A stretch of DNA of 58,581 nt from an uncultured Chloroflexales bacterium. Lineage in GTDB: Bacteria; Chloroflexota; Chloroflexia; Chloroflexales; Chloroflexaceae. The stretch lies in NCBI GenBank assembly GCA_937925925.1, contig CALANA010000040.1, positions 1 to 58,581 on the forward strand, given 5' to 3'. Below, piece after piece: positions 1 through 9,935 of this stretch (the first letter of the stretch is position 1; each line of letters opens with the position of its first letter). The notes under the pieces are model-generated. The model was not told where the DNA came from. It was given only the letters and a program-made list of their open reading frames with translations, and did no database searches. The translations under genes were made by a program, and so were the position numbers.

Positions 1-84
1 TCTTTCCAGAGGACGTCTCGTTGTCATATGAGAAAGTGTAAGACAGATCAACAGACGCGGAAGGTCGAAGTCACATTGGTATAC
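1..84. repeat. Family 1 palindromic repeat, copy A (cut by window start)
   Basis: This is the right half of a recurring intergenic element. It carries the core end GGACGTCTCGTTG (about 11-23) and the outer arm CGGAAGGTCGAAG, and ends in TTGGTAT (76-82). The same modules recur at 3073-3375, 38312-38504 and 55146-55337. The left half lies outside the window. Confidence 0.75.
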
Positions 85-176
85 CATAACGACTGAAGTC
101 GTTACTACCTTTGTTACGTCGAAATCAGGCATCTGGAACCATGCCTAAAAAGCTGAACGTAGATCTGGTTGGATGC

Positions 177-217
177 ACGGAGATCGACGCGGAGCGTCGA
201 TCTCCGTCTACGTTTTT
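177..217 (+). terminator. Stem-loop with T-run
   Basis: A 13-bp perfect stem (ACGGAGATCGACG at 177-189 with its complement at 195-207) and a 5-nt loop are followed within 5 nt by TTTTT (213-217). This is a rho-independent terminator reading on the plus strand, presumably for a gene left of the window. The stem would also form in transcripts of the minus-strand gene that ends at 266, but there is no T-run on that side. Confidence 0.7.
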
Positions 218-265
218 CTGATGGGTCGCTGTAGCATCGCCATGGGCTATGCCCGACAACATTGC

Positions 266-1738
266 CTACTCACCAGTAGCTGGTAGCCAGAGCAGGGGTG
301 ACGCAAAATCAACTGTTTGCACAATACGTGTGTCAGGTACTGTACCCGGTGTCCATAACCAGAGATCGCCGGATTCAGTATGCTCAAAAACCGGCTCATT
401 GGTGGGTGTGTTGGCCTGCCACCCGATAGGTAAAGCCACCACCAGACGCTTGCTATCGGGTGCCCATGCTGCACCTGTCGCCCGTGGCAAGCGATCAACC
501 ATAGCAGCGATCGTTTTGCGTGGACCTTCGGGCAAGATGACCTCATCGGGTTCTCCCAGGCGTACAACCTGGGCACGCCAGGCTTCATAGCCGCCAAATC
601 CGCGTGCATCGCTAAAATTATGCTCTACCGTCATCAGCATGCTTCCATCTGGTGCGAACCGGGGGGGGAGTAGCCAGCCTGCACCTGTGCTGACTAACTC
701 ACCGCGCCCTTCAAACGAACGCCCCATCTCAGTATGGTTGATATCGACCAGCGCCTGATAGCCCATAAAGCGTTGATAGGCCACATAATTGCTGTCGGGC
801 GACCAGACCGGGGCGTACACCAGGCGGCCACTGCCATCATCGCTGCCGGTGGCCGTGGCAAAATTCCAGGCATTCTGGCCCTGGCGGTTGATCAAGCGAA
901 TCGAATTGGCTACCCCTGGTTCACCGTTGTTCAGTTGGACATTCATAGGGGGTGTGGCAAAGGCAATGCGCTGCCCATCACGGGCAAAAGATGGATCACA
1001 GCCTGGTTCGAGGATCGTCTCGATACCACTGGCAATGTCCAGCAAACGAATGTCGCTATTACTGCACCATGCCACCCAACTGATCCAATCGGTGGGACGT
1101 TGTGTACTGACGGTTGAAGTGGCATACACCAGCGACTGCCCATCTGGTGCCCAGGATAGGTGGCCGACATTACGGTCATTGGTTGTCACCTGCCGTAACG
1201 TGTCCCCGTTGCGCGCTACCAGCCATGCCTGGGTGGTTGGGCCAGTGGTACGGGTTAATGCCAGCAAGCGTCCATCAGGCGTCGCGGTAAACTCATGCAC
1301 ATCGTGGGCGATCACGCGCTCCGACATAGTGTCCAGGTTATAGGCGATCAGGCTATGCTGACGTAAAAAGAGTATCTCACTGCCGATGCCTGCTGCGTCG
1401 GGTACTCGTGGGGGTGGTGCTGTTTCAGGTGTAGGGAGCGCTGCTGGTGCGCCGGGTGCATCCGCAGTGGACATTATCGGGTCAACGATAGAAGTGGGGG
1501 TTGTACCCTCTGGTGCATCGGTGGGGATTGATCGGGTCAGTCCTAAATCATCAGAGAATGTTGGTTGCGGTGGCGGAACGGTGGGCCTGATCGTGGTTGG
1601 TGTGGGTATGGTTATAGCAGTGTCCTCGGATAGCGTGCCACATGCAACCAGGGCCGGCGTGAGTATGAGAACCAGCAGCGTACAGCGATAACGCACTACG
1701 CGCTGCATCTGCTGGTGGTTTCTTAATTTCTGTACCAT
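266..1738 (-). CDS. TolB/WD40-like beta-propeller lipoprotein
   Basis: This is a secreted, lipid-anchored protein of 490 aa. The N-terminus has basic residues, a hydrophobic stretch and a lipobox ending LVAC (Cys about 33). A Thr/Pro-rich linker (about 40-115) separates the anchor from the folded part. From about residue 120 there are repeated PD40-type blades with the pattern WAPDG/FARDG/WSPDS/FAPDG/WAPDS followed by a short hydrophobic strand, typical of TolB-like propellers. The molecular function is unknown; such propellers usually bind proteins or ligands outside the cytoplasm. It lies 113 bp downstream of the parvulin gene on the same strand and may be cotranscribed with it. The ATG at 1738 is used; the Met at codon 11 (1708) is also possible, since the signal peptide is complete from either. 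Confidence 0.8.
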   Translation of the reverse strand: MVQKLRNHQQMQRVVRYRCTLLVLILTPALVACGTLSEDTAITIPTPTTIRPTVPPPQPTFSDDLGLTRSIPTDAPEGTTPTSIVDPIMSTADAPGAPAALPTPETAPPPRVPDAAGIGSEILFLRQHSLIAYNLDTMSERVIAHDVHEFTATPDGRLLALTRTTGPTTQAWLVARNGDTLRQVTTNDRNVGHLSWAPDGQSLVYATSTVSTQRPTDWISWVAWCSNSDIRLLDIASGIETILEPGCDPSFARDGQRIAFATPPMNVQLNNGEPGVANSIRLINRQGQNAWNFATATGSDDGSGRLVYAPVWSPDSNYVAYQRFMGYQALVDINHTEMGRSFEGRGELVSTGAGWLLPPRFAPDGSMLMTVEHNFSDARGFGGYEAWRAQVVRLGEPDEVILPEGPRKTIAAMVDRLPRATGAAWAPDSKRLVVALPIGWQANTPTNEPVFEHTESGDLWLWTPGTVPDTRIVQTVDFASPLLWLPATGE

Positions 1739-1851
1739 GCGTATGACTCCGTCATTGAGCGTAACTTCCTATGAATATAAACGATTACGACTGCTTTTCC
1801 AGCACAAAGCACAACATGTTTGATCCACGACCAATGACGGAAGAGGCTCGA

Positions 1852-2988
1852 TTATGGTTGTGTTGTTGGTAATGCTGGCAGGGTTGGTGGCGGTGGTACC
1901 AGATCGGTAACATTGACCAGAACATCAATTTGATTGGCTTGTTCGGCCTTCGCCCGTAAATCTTTCACCCAGGTCTCAAACACTGCTTGCGCGGCTGGAC
2001 TTTGCATAAAGAACTGCGGATTGTCAAAGCCACGCTCCTGGCGCGGTTCTTGTAGTTCGATAATATGCCAGCCGAACTGACTCTGTACCAGGCGTATCTC
2101 CCCCGGTTCCATCGAGAAGATGGCCTGATCAAATTCAGGGACAAACACGCCGCGTGGCACCCACCCCAGGTCACCACCGGTTTGACTGGAACCAGGATCT
2201 TCAGATCGCTCCTGCGCCAGCGTTGCAAAATCCGCGCCACCTTCGAGTTGAGCGATAATGTCCTCCGCCTCGGTTTTCCGTTGGGCAAAATCGTCTGCGC
2301 TGCTGGCCTGTAACAGAATATGCCGCGAGTGGGCTTGTTCCACTTGCGTATGGTCTAACACCATGGTGTTAAAAAGCTGTAGTTCCGCCAGCAGGCTACG
2401 TAGTTCGGTTTCCGAGTCAATATTGGCCTGCTTGAGAAACTCAGTAAAATTGTCAGGATCGTCGTGCTGGGCGCGCAGACCATTAATTTGCTCATCAATC
2501 TCAGCTTGATTTACTTCTTTGCCAGATTTCTGCCCCTCCTGGACAACCAGTTTGAACATAATCAACTCGTCCAGTGTCTCTTGCGCATCCTGCCCAGGGG
2601 TATAATTCCGCAAAAACTCGCCCCGGGTAATATTCAGATCACCCACATTGGCAATAACCTGGGTATTTCCCCCCCCGCTGATTTGACCACGCTGACTCAT
2701 CGGGCCTGTAAAGAGAAAGCTCAGGCTGCCGCCAATGATAACGATCAGTACAATGACACTAATACCAATCAGCATCAGACGGCGGCTACTCTTCCCGTCA
2801 CTGGTCATTTTTGGCGCTGTATCATCTGCTGCATACGGCGCATCGTCTTCGGGAACATCTGCTGCTTGTATCGGATCTTCCCTGTCTTCAAAAACGCTGT
2901 TATCTCCAGCGGTTGCAGCATCGAGCGCATTCTGTTCATCAAAATGCTCGGTTGACTCGTCGCCGGCTGGATTGCGCGGATCAATCAC
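1852..2988 (-). CDS. Membrane-anchored parvulin-type peptidyl-prolyl isomerase (PrsA/SurA-like)
   Basis: This is an extracytoplasmic foldase. An acidic cytoplasmic N-terminus (about 65 residues) precedes one transmembrane helix (LMLIGISVIVLIVIIGG) and a SurA-like helical region. A rotamase domain follows: HSRHILLQA at its start, GGDLGWVPRG in the middle and FGWHIIEL at the end, all parvulin hallmarks. The C-terminus is Pro-rich. The frame is open back to a TTG at 3018, but GAGGAGG sits 5 nt before a GTG at 2988, so I place the start there (378 aa). The expected role is folding of exported proteins, perhaps the lipoprotein encoded next to it. The family assignment is firm; the substrate is inference. 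Confidence 0.88.
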   Translation of the reverse strand: MIDPRNPAGDESTEHFDEQNALDAATAGDNSVFEDREDPIQAADVPEDDAPYAADDTAPKMTSDGKSSRRLMLIGISVIVLIVIIGGSLSFLFTGPMSQRGQISGGGNTQVIANVGDLNITRGEFLRNYTPGQDAQETLDELIMFKLVVQEGQKSGKEVNQAEIDEQINGLRAQHDDPDNFTEFLKQANIDSETELRSLLAELQLFNTMVLDHTQVEQAHSRHILLQASSADDFAQRKTEAEDIIAQLEGGADFATLAQERSEDPGSSQTGGDLGWVPRGVFVPEFDQAIFSMEPGEIRLVQSQFGWHIIELQEPRQERGFDNPQFFMQSPAAQAVFETWVKDLRAKAEQANQIDVLVNVTDLVPPPPTLPALPTTQP

Positions 2989-3072
2989 GATTACCTCCTC
3001 TTTCACAAGTACTGTCAATACATAGTATCATGCATCCTACCACAGGCATAGCGGAAATACCAGGCATCTAGT

Positions 3073-3375
3073 GTAATACCGTTTCGATGTAACCCTTCGG
3101 CATGTTCTTGCCATTCGTCCCCCCACGCGACTGCGTTGCGGCGAGGGTGCGGGGGGGGCCTGCAGCCCCACCCGCACATGTTCCTTCCTGGTGCGGCGCA
3201 GCGAAGCCGTGCCGCCACCCCACACCCCCGACAGGGGGGCCGGGGGTGCGTGAGGGGCATTACATACAACGCCCCTCCGTCCCGCACAGCTCGTTCCAGG
3301 GGACGTCTCGTTGGCGTAGGAGCAAGCGACAGACTGACCACAGGATGAGGAATGTTCAGGTTAAATTGGTATTAC
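3073..3375. repeat. Family 1 palindromic repeat, copy B (full length)
   Basis: The ends are a perfect 8-bp inverted repeat, GTAATACC (3073-3080) and GGTATTAC (3368-3375). Inside come the arm CCCTTCGGCATGTTCTTGCC, a very G+C-rich palindromic middle, and GGGGACGTCTCGTTGGCG near the right side. It fills the space between the divergent parvulin and macroglobulin genes. Short open frames inside it are by-products of the base composition. Confidence 0.8.
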
Positions 3376-3443
3376 CTGACGGAAGCCAGGAATCTGCATC
3401 GGCATCACTGATGTAGGACTGCTATCAAAGAAACCACATACTA

Positions 3444-3452
3444 TGCTATACT
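3444..3452 (+). promoter_or_regulatory. Possible extended -10 promoter for the macroglobulin gene
   Basis: TGCTATACT is an extended -10 (TG-n-TATACT), about 110 nt before the macroglobulin start. No convincing -35 is seen, as is allowed for extended -10 promoters. This is a sequence match only. Confidence 0.35.
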
Positions 3453-3568
3453 GTGGAGGTATTCATTGTTATTGATGATCCTGCACGCAGATTGGTGAGC
3501 CGTGTGTGCATGGCTCTAGCTCCAATGGGCCATGCAGCAAATGTATTCATCTGCCATAAGCATCAGCC

Positions 3569-6500
3569 ATGTACTGGAGAGGCAGTGTGCGCATTCTGCG
3601 CTCCCTTAGTTATATCTGGACGATTATTCTCGGTGCCGTGGTGCTGGTCTCTGCTCTGGCGCTGGCGGTGCGTCTAGTGATATCCCTGGCTCCCTGGCTG
3701 GAAGCACCTGCTGTTTCTGTGGTACCCGCCGCCGGTGAGGTGGATGTGATCCCTACCAGCACCTTGAAGTTGACTTTCAATCAGCCCATGAATCGCCATA
3801 CGGTGGAACGGGCTTTGCATATTCAACCAGCGACTGAGGGTGATCTGGTCTGGAGTCTAGACAATCAGGAGCTACAGTTTGTACCCTCGGCTAGTCTGTT
3901 AACCGGAGTTACCTATACGGTTCGCCTGGAGGCCAGCGCAGCCAGCCGCTGGTGGCAACCGCTCGCTACTCCGATACAGGTGGCGTTTCGTACCGCACGC
4001 TCACCGACAGTCGTTTCAGCGTTGCCCAATACAACTGATGTGGTGCCTGACAACGAAGTGGCGCTCATTTTCAGTCAGCCGATGGTATCACCCGATGCTC
4101 TGGATGTACCGGTCGAGATCCCTAACCTGCAGATTGAGCCGCCCATTACCGGGGTTGCACGCTGGATACGGGATGATACACTGGTGTTGCGCCCGTCATC
4201 ACCGCTGCAGGCCGATACGCGCTATCAGGCGACCATTGCCAACCTGCCAGATGTACGGGGAATCAAGATGGATCAACCCTATACCTGGAACTGGACAACC
4301 ATCGGGCCGACCCTGCTAACGGTGACACCGGAGGATGGTGAACGCTGGGTAGCACCTCGCCAACCGCTGACGCTAACGCTGGGACAGCCGCTTGATGCCG
4401 AAACTTTACGCGAACGTCTGGTGATTACTCCGACTATGACTGGTGCAATCACGACCACGCTGTTGCCGGATAGCACACAGGTGATAACCTTTACGCCCAC
4501 TATGGACTGGTCGCCCGGCCAGACATACTCCGTGACGTTCAAACTGGTCTTGCAGCCACCGGTAATACCGACTTCAAATGCAACCAGTGCTGAGAGCGAT
4601 GCGCCGAGTCTGCCCCGTCCTGAAACGCAGCCAGCAGAGCAGACCTGGAGTTTTACGGCTGCGCCCCGCCCCGCACTGATGAGCCAGTTTCCGGCCGAGA
4701 ATCAAATGTTACCGCGTGGTCAATCGGTGCGCCTGGTTTTTAGTACACCGATGGATAGCGATGCTCTGCGTCGTGGCCTGACGTTTGATCCACCGGTAGA
4801 AAATATGCAGGTCAGGGTCAGTGAGATGCAGGTGAATATTACGGCTGATTTCCAGCCTTCTACGTCATACATGCTGATCATTCCCTCTGATATTGTTGAT
4901 CGCAACGGTATTGTGTTGGGGACGGAAAGTCGCCTGCGGTTCATGACTGCACCCATCGAACCAGTACTGGAATTGCCGGAGGTGATCGACTCGATCCTGA
5001 GTGTCCCTACTGCCCGTCCCGTCAATTTGACCTTTACCCGCACCAATATATCTGCGCTCGATCTGGCATTGTATCGTCTAGATGAAACGACACTCGTGCG
5101 GACGATCAATTTTAGCGCCAGTGACTGGCGTGATTTTACACCAGAACGCTACAATCAACGACGCCTGCGAGCCTGGCGGGTAGCTCTGAATGATGCTCCT
5201 GATCGCTCCGTAACGAGTACGGTGTCTATTGTGATCGACGATGGACAGCCGCTCGCACCCGGTGCCTACTATCTGCATATTCATACTCCCGAAGGGCCAC
5301 GCACTGATGTTGTACTCCTCGTTTCCGATGTTGACCTGATACTCAAGCAGAGTACCACCCACGTGTTGGTGTGGGCTACGAGTGCCACTACAGGCTTACC
5401 GCTGGCAAATATTCCGCTGACGTTGTTTAAGGGCGATGCCGTGGTTGCTGAGGGTGTAAGTGATGCCGATGGGATGTGGCAGATTACACATCCCCGTGGC
5501 AGACACGATCTACCGTATCTGGCGCTGGCGGGTGGTGTTGAGCCAGCCATCGTGAGTAGCGCCTGGCAATTGCCAGTTGACGTGAATATCACCCGTGCCG
5601 TTGGCGATGCACGCTATCAGACACTGCTGGTGACTGATCGCCAGAGCTATGCACCCGGCGAAACACTCCTGGTGGGCGGCTTTGTTCGTCGGGTGTTACC
5701 CAATGGAACGTTGGCGCTAACATCGTCTGGCACACGTCTCGATGTCGCCCTGCAGGACGCAGGCAGCAGCACTGTCCTGACTCGTACCCAGGTGTTGCTG
5801 CCTGCAAGTGGTATCATCAGTAGTACTTTGCGCCTGGATGCGTCGGTTACGCCTGGTGCATATGTCGTACGCGCAACAGTGGGCGATCAGAGTGTGCAGA
5901 CGCCCGTATGGGTCCATCCTGGCTCTACACCACTGCACGTCTCTTTTGTTCCCGATCGAGTGGACAAACCGGCGACCGCAGCGGTCGGAACGTTGTCACT
6001 GCGCGTGCTAAGTGCCGGTGTACCGCTTGCTAACGCCGATGTTACCTGGAAAGCGCAGGCCCTTCCGGTTGAGCCAACACTGGATACACCCTTGCCGGAA
6101 GGCTTTCATCTCGGAGATCCTGATACCGCGACGACGCCCCTGATCCAGGAGGGGCACGGCCAGACCAATTCGGCAGGGCAACTGGCGCTGGCACTGATCG
6201 ATCCAGCGTCACTGACCGAGACGTTGCGCTATGAAATAACTGCCCGGATCGAAGAACCCGGTGGGTTACGTACCGAGGTTTCCACGTTGCATACGGTACG
6301 TCCTGCTGGCAACCAGACCGCATTGCGCCTTCCTAGCCGCATTGTGGGTAATCGAGAACGTGCGGTAGTGCAGACGTTAAGCATCGCCCCTGATGGCACA
6401 CCTGTCGCTGGTGTCAGAACCGTGATAGAACTCTATCGACGTTCCCGGTCTGATCGACCGGGAGGTAATGCCGCGCCAGCAGATGTACTGATCGCTACAC

Positions 6501-9397
6501 AGCAGGTTGCTGCCGATGAACAGGGGCGTGGACAAGTGGAGTTCATTATTCCCGATGGCGGAGAATATCGCATTGTTGCGCAAACAGGGACAACGAGAAG
6601 CGCAGCGACGCTATGGGTGACGACGCCTGGATATACAAACTGGGCGGAGCAACCCGGTGGCTTGACGCTGTTTCCTGACCGTGATAGCTACCAACCAGGG
6701 GATGTAGCACGCTTGCTGGTGACATTGCCAACAAGCGCTGCTCTGGCGCTGGTAACACTCGAACAGAGTGATAGGTTGAGCGCGGAAGTAACCACGCTAC
6801 GCGCCGGGGAACTGCTTGAGATTCCGGTTACGCCAGAGATGGTTCCCAACGTGTATGTCAGTGTGCTTGTCTCACAACCTGATCCATCTGGCCAGGCCAG
6901 GAGTAGCCAGAGTGCAACACGGATCAGATCTGGCTACGCTCGGTTGAATATTGTCAGTGGATTACCGGTATTAACCACCACCGTAACCACCGATCAAACA
7001 ACCTATGTGCCCGGCGCGACGATGACGTTGACGATTACCACCAGAGACGATCAAGGGCGGGGGGTTGCTAGTCAGCTTTTGCTGGCTGTTTCAGAACAGG
7101 GCTGGAGCAGCAGTGCTGCTCTAGAACGCGAAGCGCAATTACCAACTCAATTCACGGCATATCAACCAGCGGGCTTTATCACCGCTTCTGGCCCACTCGT
7201 TCGTGATAGTCGCGTCTGGTATGGCCTGAGTCGATCAGATGTCAGATCGTCATCTACGGTTCTGCATGGATATTCTGAACCAGCGCGGCTTGCCTACTGG
7301 GATACGACATTGCGTACAGCTCACGATGGTACCCTGGTTTTGCGCGTGCCACTCCCTGCGGAATCGGTTGAGTGGCAGGTTGATGTCTATGCTGTCAGTG
7401 GTGTAGATGCTTTTGGTCAGGCTCACACTCGGGTTACAGCACGAACGCCATTAGAACTCCAGGCACAGGTGCCACCGGGATTGCGTGCGGGTGATACAAC
7501 TGAAGTGGCGCTGATGGTGCGCAATACGCTGCCGCTAACGCAGGAAGTACAGGTAACACTCTCACCAGTTGGGGTGATGCTTGATCGCAATACCTTGGCC
7601 ACGCAGGTGCAAACACTACCGCCCGGTCGTCAGCAATCTTTTGTCTGGCCGATTGTGGCCTTGAGTGACGACGACGTACTGGCGGTGGAGCCGACGCTCC
7701 GCTTTCATGCTACTGCCATTGAACAGGAACATACCCGTGCCACCTATCTCGTCCGTACCACGATCCCTCTTGGCCCCAGTGGGACGGTCACCTCACGTCG
7801 TGCTACGTGGGAAGTAAGCCGACCTGTTACCGAGACCATCACCCTGGCTCTGCGTCAGCGTGCGGATGCAACCGGGCCAGACCATACTGATCAGAAGCTA
7901 ATCGATTGCCAGACGCCAGCGGCTTTTTGTCCCTGGGCCGCGCTTGAACTGGCAGTCGCGCCGAGTGTGCGACACGCAGTAGTGCAGAGTGCGCTTGACC
8001 TGGCAGCACGGCCGCACCGTACGGTGGAACAGGAAACCAGTCTGTTGTTCTTGTGTATCGCGCTGGCGCGTAGTGCAGATACTGCGGAGATACCGATCTG
8101 GCACGATCATATACATACCAGCCTGGAATGGCTCAATGCTGTGCAGGACGATGATGGTGGCTGGGGTCTGGAACCTGAGCGCGATACTTCGGCGGTGATA
8201 ACGGCGTATGTGTTGGAGGCACAGGCGGCGGCGAGCGCGGTACTCAAGCGTGATTTTGAGCCAGACCCGCGGGTTGTACGCTTGCTTCGCCAGGCTTATC
8301 GTACGAATGCTGATCCTGATTTCCGAGCCTATCTTCAGTATGTGCTGACGCTGGCTGACGCTGGACGCCTGGCGGATATGCGGGCGTTGCTTGATGCCGA
8401 TCTGCGTGCAGATAGTCTGGCCTACCTGGCCCTGGCATTGCCCCCCGATGAGGCCAGTGTGGCGCTAACACGGCTGCTGGCCCTGGCACAACGTGAGACA
8501 ACACCGAGTGGTACTGAACACGCATCAAGTGTACGGCTTTATTGGGAGCCAGAAACTGGTGTCGAGGTTGGTCAGAGCATCGTTAGCACTACAGCGCTGG
8601 CCGTGCAAGCGATCCAACGTCTGCAACCGACGAGCGCCCAACTCGCGCCAGCGCTGCGCACGTTGCGTCTGGCCTGGGATGTTGATGGCTGGCTGACGGC
8701 TCTCGATAGTGCCCGTGCAGCAGGTGCGCTGCTGGCCGATCATTCACCACCAACTCGCACAACTTCCCGGTCGGCACCGTCGTCCCGCGCCTACCAGGTG
8801 CGATTTAATGGACATCCTCTGCTGCGAGGGAACGTACCGATAAGCACGACCCTCAACTTCCTGCTCACCGGTCATCAATTGCAGATCCACAACGATCTGC
8901 AGATTGAGCCGTCGTCTGCACAGTCTAGCACCACCCCCATGCTGGTGGCCTATCGTCTGCACGAACAGACGCCAATGAACATGCAGCGTACTGATACACT
9001 GGTTGTGACACAGCAGTACCTTGATCCTGTGAGTGGCGATGTGTTGAATGGAGCCAAACTGCGGTCTGGTCAGTTGCTACAGGTGCGTCTGACACTGCTT
9101 GTTTTGCAGCCTGCCAGTCGGGTACAGATCGAATCGCCGCTCCCGTCACCCTTTGTTTTCCTGGATACTGATAATCTGGAACAGCCGAACTGGACGGTGC
9201 GTACTGATCAGTCAGCCAATCGGGCGGTGATACTGGAGGGACAACACCTGGATCCGGGAGTATATACGCATACCTACCTGGTGCGGGTAGTCGCCGTTGG
9301 TACCTTCAGTACACCACCGCCACGCGCTACCTTGTCCGTTACGGATGATGATGCCGCTCTGGGGCGTACCGAACAGATTACGGTTACACATCCCTGA
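3569..9397 (+). CDS. Bacterial alpha-2-macroglobulin family protein lacking the thioester Cys
   Basis: This very large exported protein (1942 aa) is built like bacterial alpha-2-macroglobulins (envelope protease traps). One N-terminal membrane helix (about 11-40) is followed by three to four Ig-like modules with the SbsA-type pattern 'LTFNQPM', 'LIFSQPM', 'LVFSTPM'. MG-type beta domains come next, then the A2M domain around residue 1240-1300 (YWDTTLRTAHDGTL, VYAVSGVDAFGQAHT). The helical thioester domain follows, with WLNAVQDDDGGWG at about 1520. Where family members have GC(V/T)EQ, this protein reads RTVEQ (residues 1484-1488, DNA 8018-8032), so the thioester cannot form. GGAGAGG precedes a GTG at 3587, which is an alternative start six codons in. 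No PBP1C gene, the usual partner, is adjacent. Confidence 0.9.
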   Translation: MYWRGSVRILRSLSYIWTIILGAVVLVSALALAVRLVISLAPWLEAPAVSVVPAAGEVDVIPTSTLKLTFNQPMNRHTVERALHIQPATEGDLVWSLDNQELQFVPSASLLTGVTYTVRLEASAASRWWQPLATPIQVAFRTARSPTVVSALPNTTDVVPDNEVALIFSQPMVSPDALDVPVEIPNLQIEPPITGVARWIRDDTLVLRPSSPLQADTRYQATIANLPDVRGIKMDQPYTWNWTTIGPTLLTVTPEDGERWVAPRQPLTLTLGQPLDAETLRERLVITPTMTGAITTTLLPDSTQVITFTPTMDWSPGQTYSVTFKLVLQPPVIPTSNATSAESDAPSLPRPETQPAEQTWSFTAAPRPALMSQFPAENQMLPRGQSVRLVFSTPMDSDALRRGLTFDPPVENMQVRVSEMQVNITADFQPSTSYMLIIPSDIVDRNGIVLGTESRLRFMTAPIEPVLELPEVIDSILSVPTARPVNLTFTRTNISALDLALYRLDETTLVRTINFSASDWRDFTPERYNQRRLRAWRVALNDAPDRSVTSTVSIVIDDGQPLAPGAYYLHIHTPEGPRTDVVLLVSDVDLILKQSTTHVLVWATSATTGLPLANIPLTLFKGDAVVAEGVSDADGMWQITHPRGRHDLPYLALAGGVEPAIVSSAWQLPVDVNITRAVGDARYQTLLVTDRQSYAPGETLLVGGFVRRVLPNGTLALTSSGTRLDVALQDAGSSTVLTRTQVLLPASGIISSTLRLDASVTPGAYVVRATVGDQSVQTPVWVHPGSTPLHVSFVPDRVDKPATAAVGTLSLRVLSAGVPLANADVTWKAQALPVEPTLDTPLPEGFHLGDPDTATTPLIQEGHGQTNSAGQLALALIDPASLTETLRYEITARIEEPGGLRTEVSTLHTVRPAGNQTALRLPSRIVGNRERAVVQTLSIAPDGTPVAGVRTVIELYRRSRSDRPGGNAAPADVLIATQQVAADEQGRGQVEFIIPDGGEYRIVAQTGTTRSAATLWVTTPGYTNWAEQPGGLTLFPDRDSYQPGDVARLLVTLPTSAALALVTLEQSDRLSAEVTTLRAGELLEIPVTPEMVPNVYVSVLVSQPDPSGQARSSQSATRIRSGYARLNIVSGLPVLTTTVTTDQTTYVPGATMTLTITTRDDQGRGVASQLLLAVSEQGWSSSAALEREAQLPTQFTAYQPAGFITASGPLVRDSRVWYGLSRSDVRSSSTVLHGYSEPARLAYWDTTLRTAHDGTLVLRVPLPAESVEWQVDVYAVSGVDAFGQAHTRVTARTPLELQAQVPPGLRAGDTTEVALMVRNTLPLTQEVQVTLSPVGVMLDRNTLATQVQTLPPGRQQSFVWPIVALSDDDVLAVEPTLRFHATAIEQEHTRATYLVRTTIPLGPSGTVTSRRATWEVSRPVTETITLALRQRADATGPDHTDQKLIDCQTPAAFCPWAALELAVAPSVRHAVVQSALDLAARPHRTVEQETSLLFLCIALARSADTAEIPIWHDHIHTSLEWLNAVQDDDGGWGLEPERDTSAVITAYVLEAQAAASAVLKRDFEPDPRVVRLLRQAYRTNADPDFRAYLQYVLTLADAGRLADMRALLDADLRADSLAYLALALPPDEASVALTRLLALAQRETTPSGTEHASSVRLYWEPETGVEVGQSIVSTTALAVQAIQRLQPTSAQLAPALRTLRLAWDVDGWLTALDSARAAGALLADHSPPTRTTSRSAPSSRAYQVRFNGHPLLRGNVPISTTLNFLLTGHQLQIHNDLQIEPSSAQSSTTPMLVAYRLHEQTPMNMQRTDTLVVTQQYLDPVSGDVLNGAKLRSGQLLQVRLTLLVLQPASRVQIESPLPSPFVFLDTDNLEQPNWTVRTDQSANRAVILEGQHLDPGVYTHTYLVRVVAVGTFSTPPPRATLSVTDDDAALGRTEQITVTHP

Positions 9398-9445
9398 TGA
9401 TCCGGGGTGATGAGACACAAAAAACCTGCCCATCCAGAGACGCAA

Positions 9446-9473
9446 CAGGGGCCAGCACAAAGCACGGCCCCTG
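9446..9473. terminator. Stem-loop between convergent genes
   Basis: CAGGGGCC (9446-9453) pairs with GGCCCCTG (9466-9473) in the 112-bp gap between the convergent macroglobulin gene and the small membrane protein gene. There is no T-run, so terminator function is likely from position but not certain. Confidence 0.5.
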
Positions 9474-9509
9474 CCCAAAAATCTACACGTTTCAGTTGTT
9501 CCCTATCAC

Positions 9510-9935
9510 CTATAACCGAATGGTCTTGTTTGACTCATCATTCTCTTCGTGGATACCATTCATGGCCTCTGGGCTATGTGGTACCGGCATGTTCTGGTTG
9601 GTAGCGGGGCGGTTCTGGAAGCGCTGCACAAAATGCTGTATGCGCTGATCCAGTTCAGCTTCGTGACCACGTACCAGCAAGCTGGCACCAGCCAGTATCA
9701 AGATGCCCGGAAAGAGAAAGTCGACCAGAAACAACACGGCCAATCCGACTAACCAGAGACCACTCTGGACTGCTTCAGGAATACGACCCATCTGGCGTCG
9801 CTGCCGATAGACATACCCTCCGGCTATTGCCAGAAGTGCGGTCGGTAAGAACCACCACAGCCGGAGGACAGCAAACAGGCCCAGGACGATCAAGGCAATT
9901 CCAAGGTATCGTGATCGTTTATCATGCAGTTTCAT
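9510..9935 (-). CDS. Small membrane protein of unknown function
   Basis: This 141-aa protein has three or more hydrophobic segments: two closely spaced near the N-terminus (YLGIALIVLGLFAVL, then FLPTALLAIAGGYVY) and a pair at about 60-85 (LWLVGLAVLFLVDFLF, GILILAGASLLV). A charged C-terminal tail of about 50 residues follows. The arrangement resembles the membrane part of LiaF/PspC-type small proteins, but I see no diagnostic motif. AAGGAG lies 7-8 nt before the ATG, so the start is well supported. It is divergent from the methionine salvage operon. Confidence 0.75.
   Translation of the reverse strand: MKLHDKRSRYLGIALIVLGLFAVLRLWWFLPTALLAIAGGYVYRQRRQMGRIPEAVQSGLWLVGLAVLFLVDFLFPGILILAGASLLVRGHEAELDQRIQHFVQRFQNRPATNQNMPVPHSPEAMNGIHEENDESNKTIRL

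Noticed and set aside
3102..3416. Overlapping open frames in both strands of the 3.1-3.4 kb region
   Set aside because: They fall inside a family 1 repeat with G-runs and palindromes.
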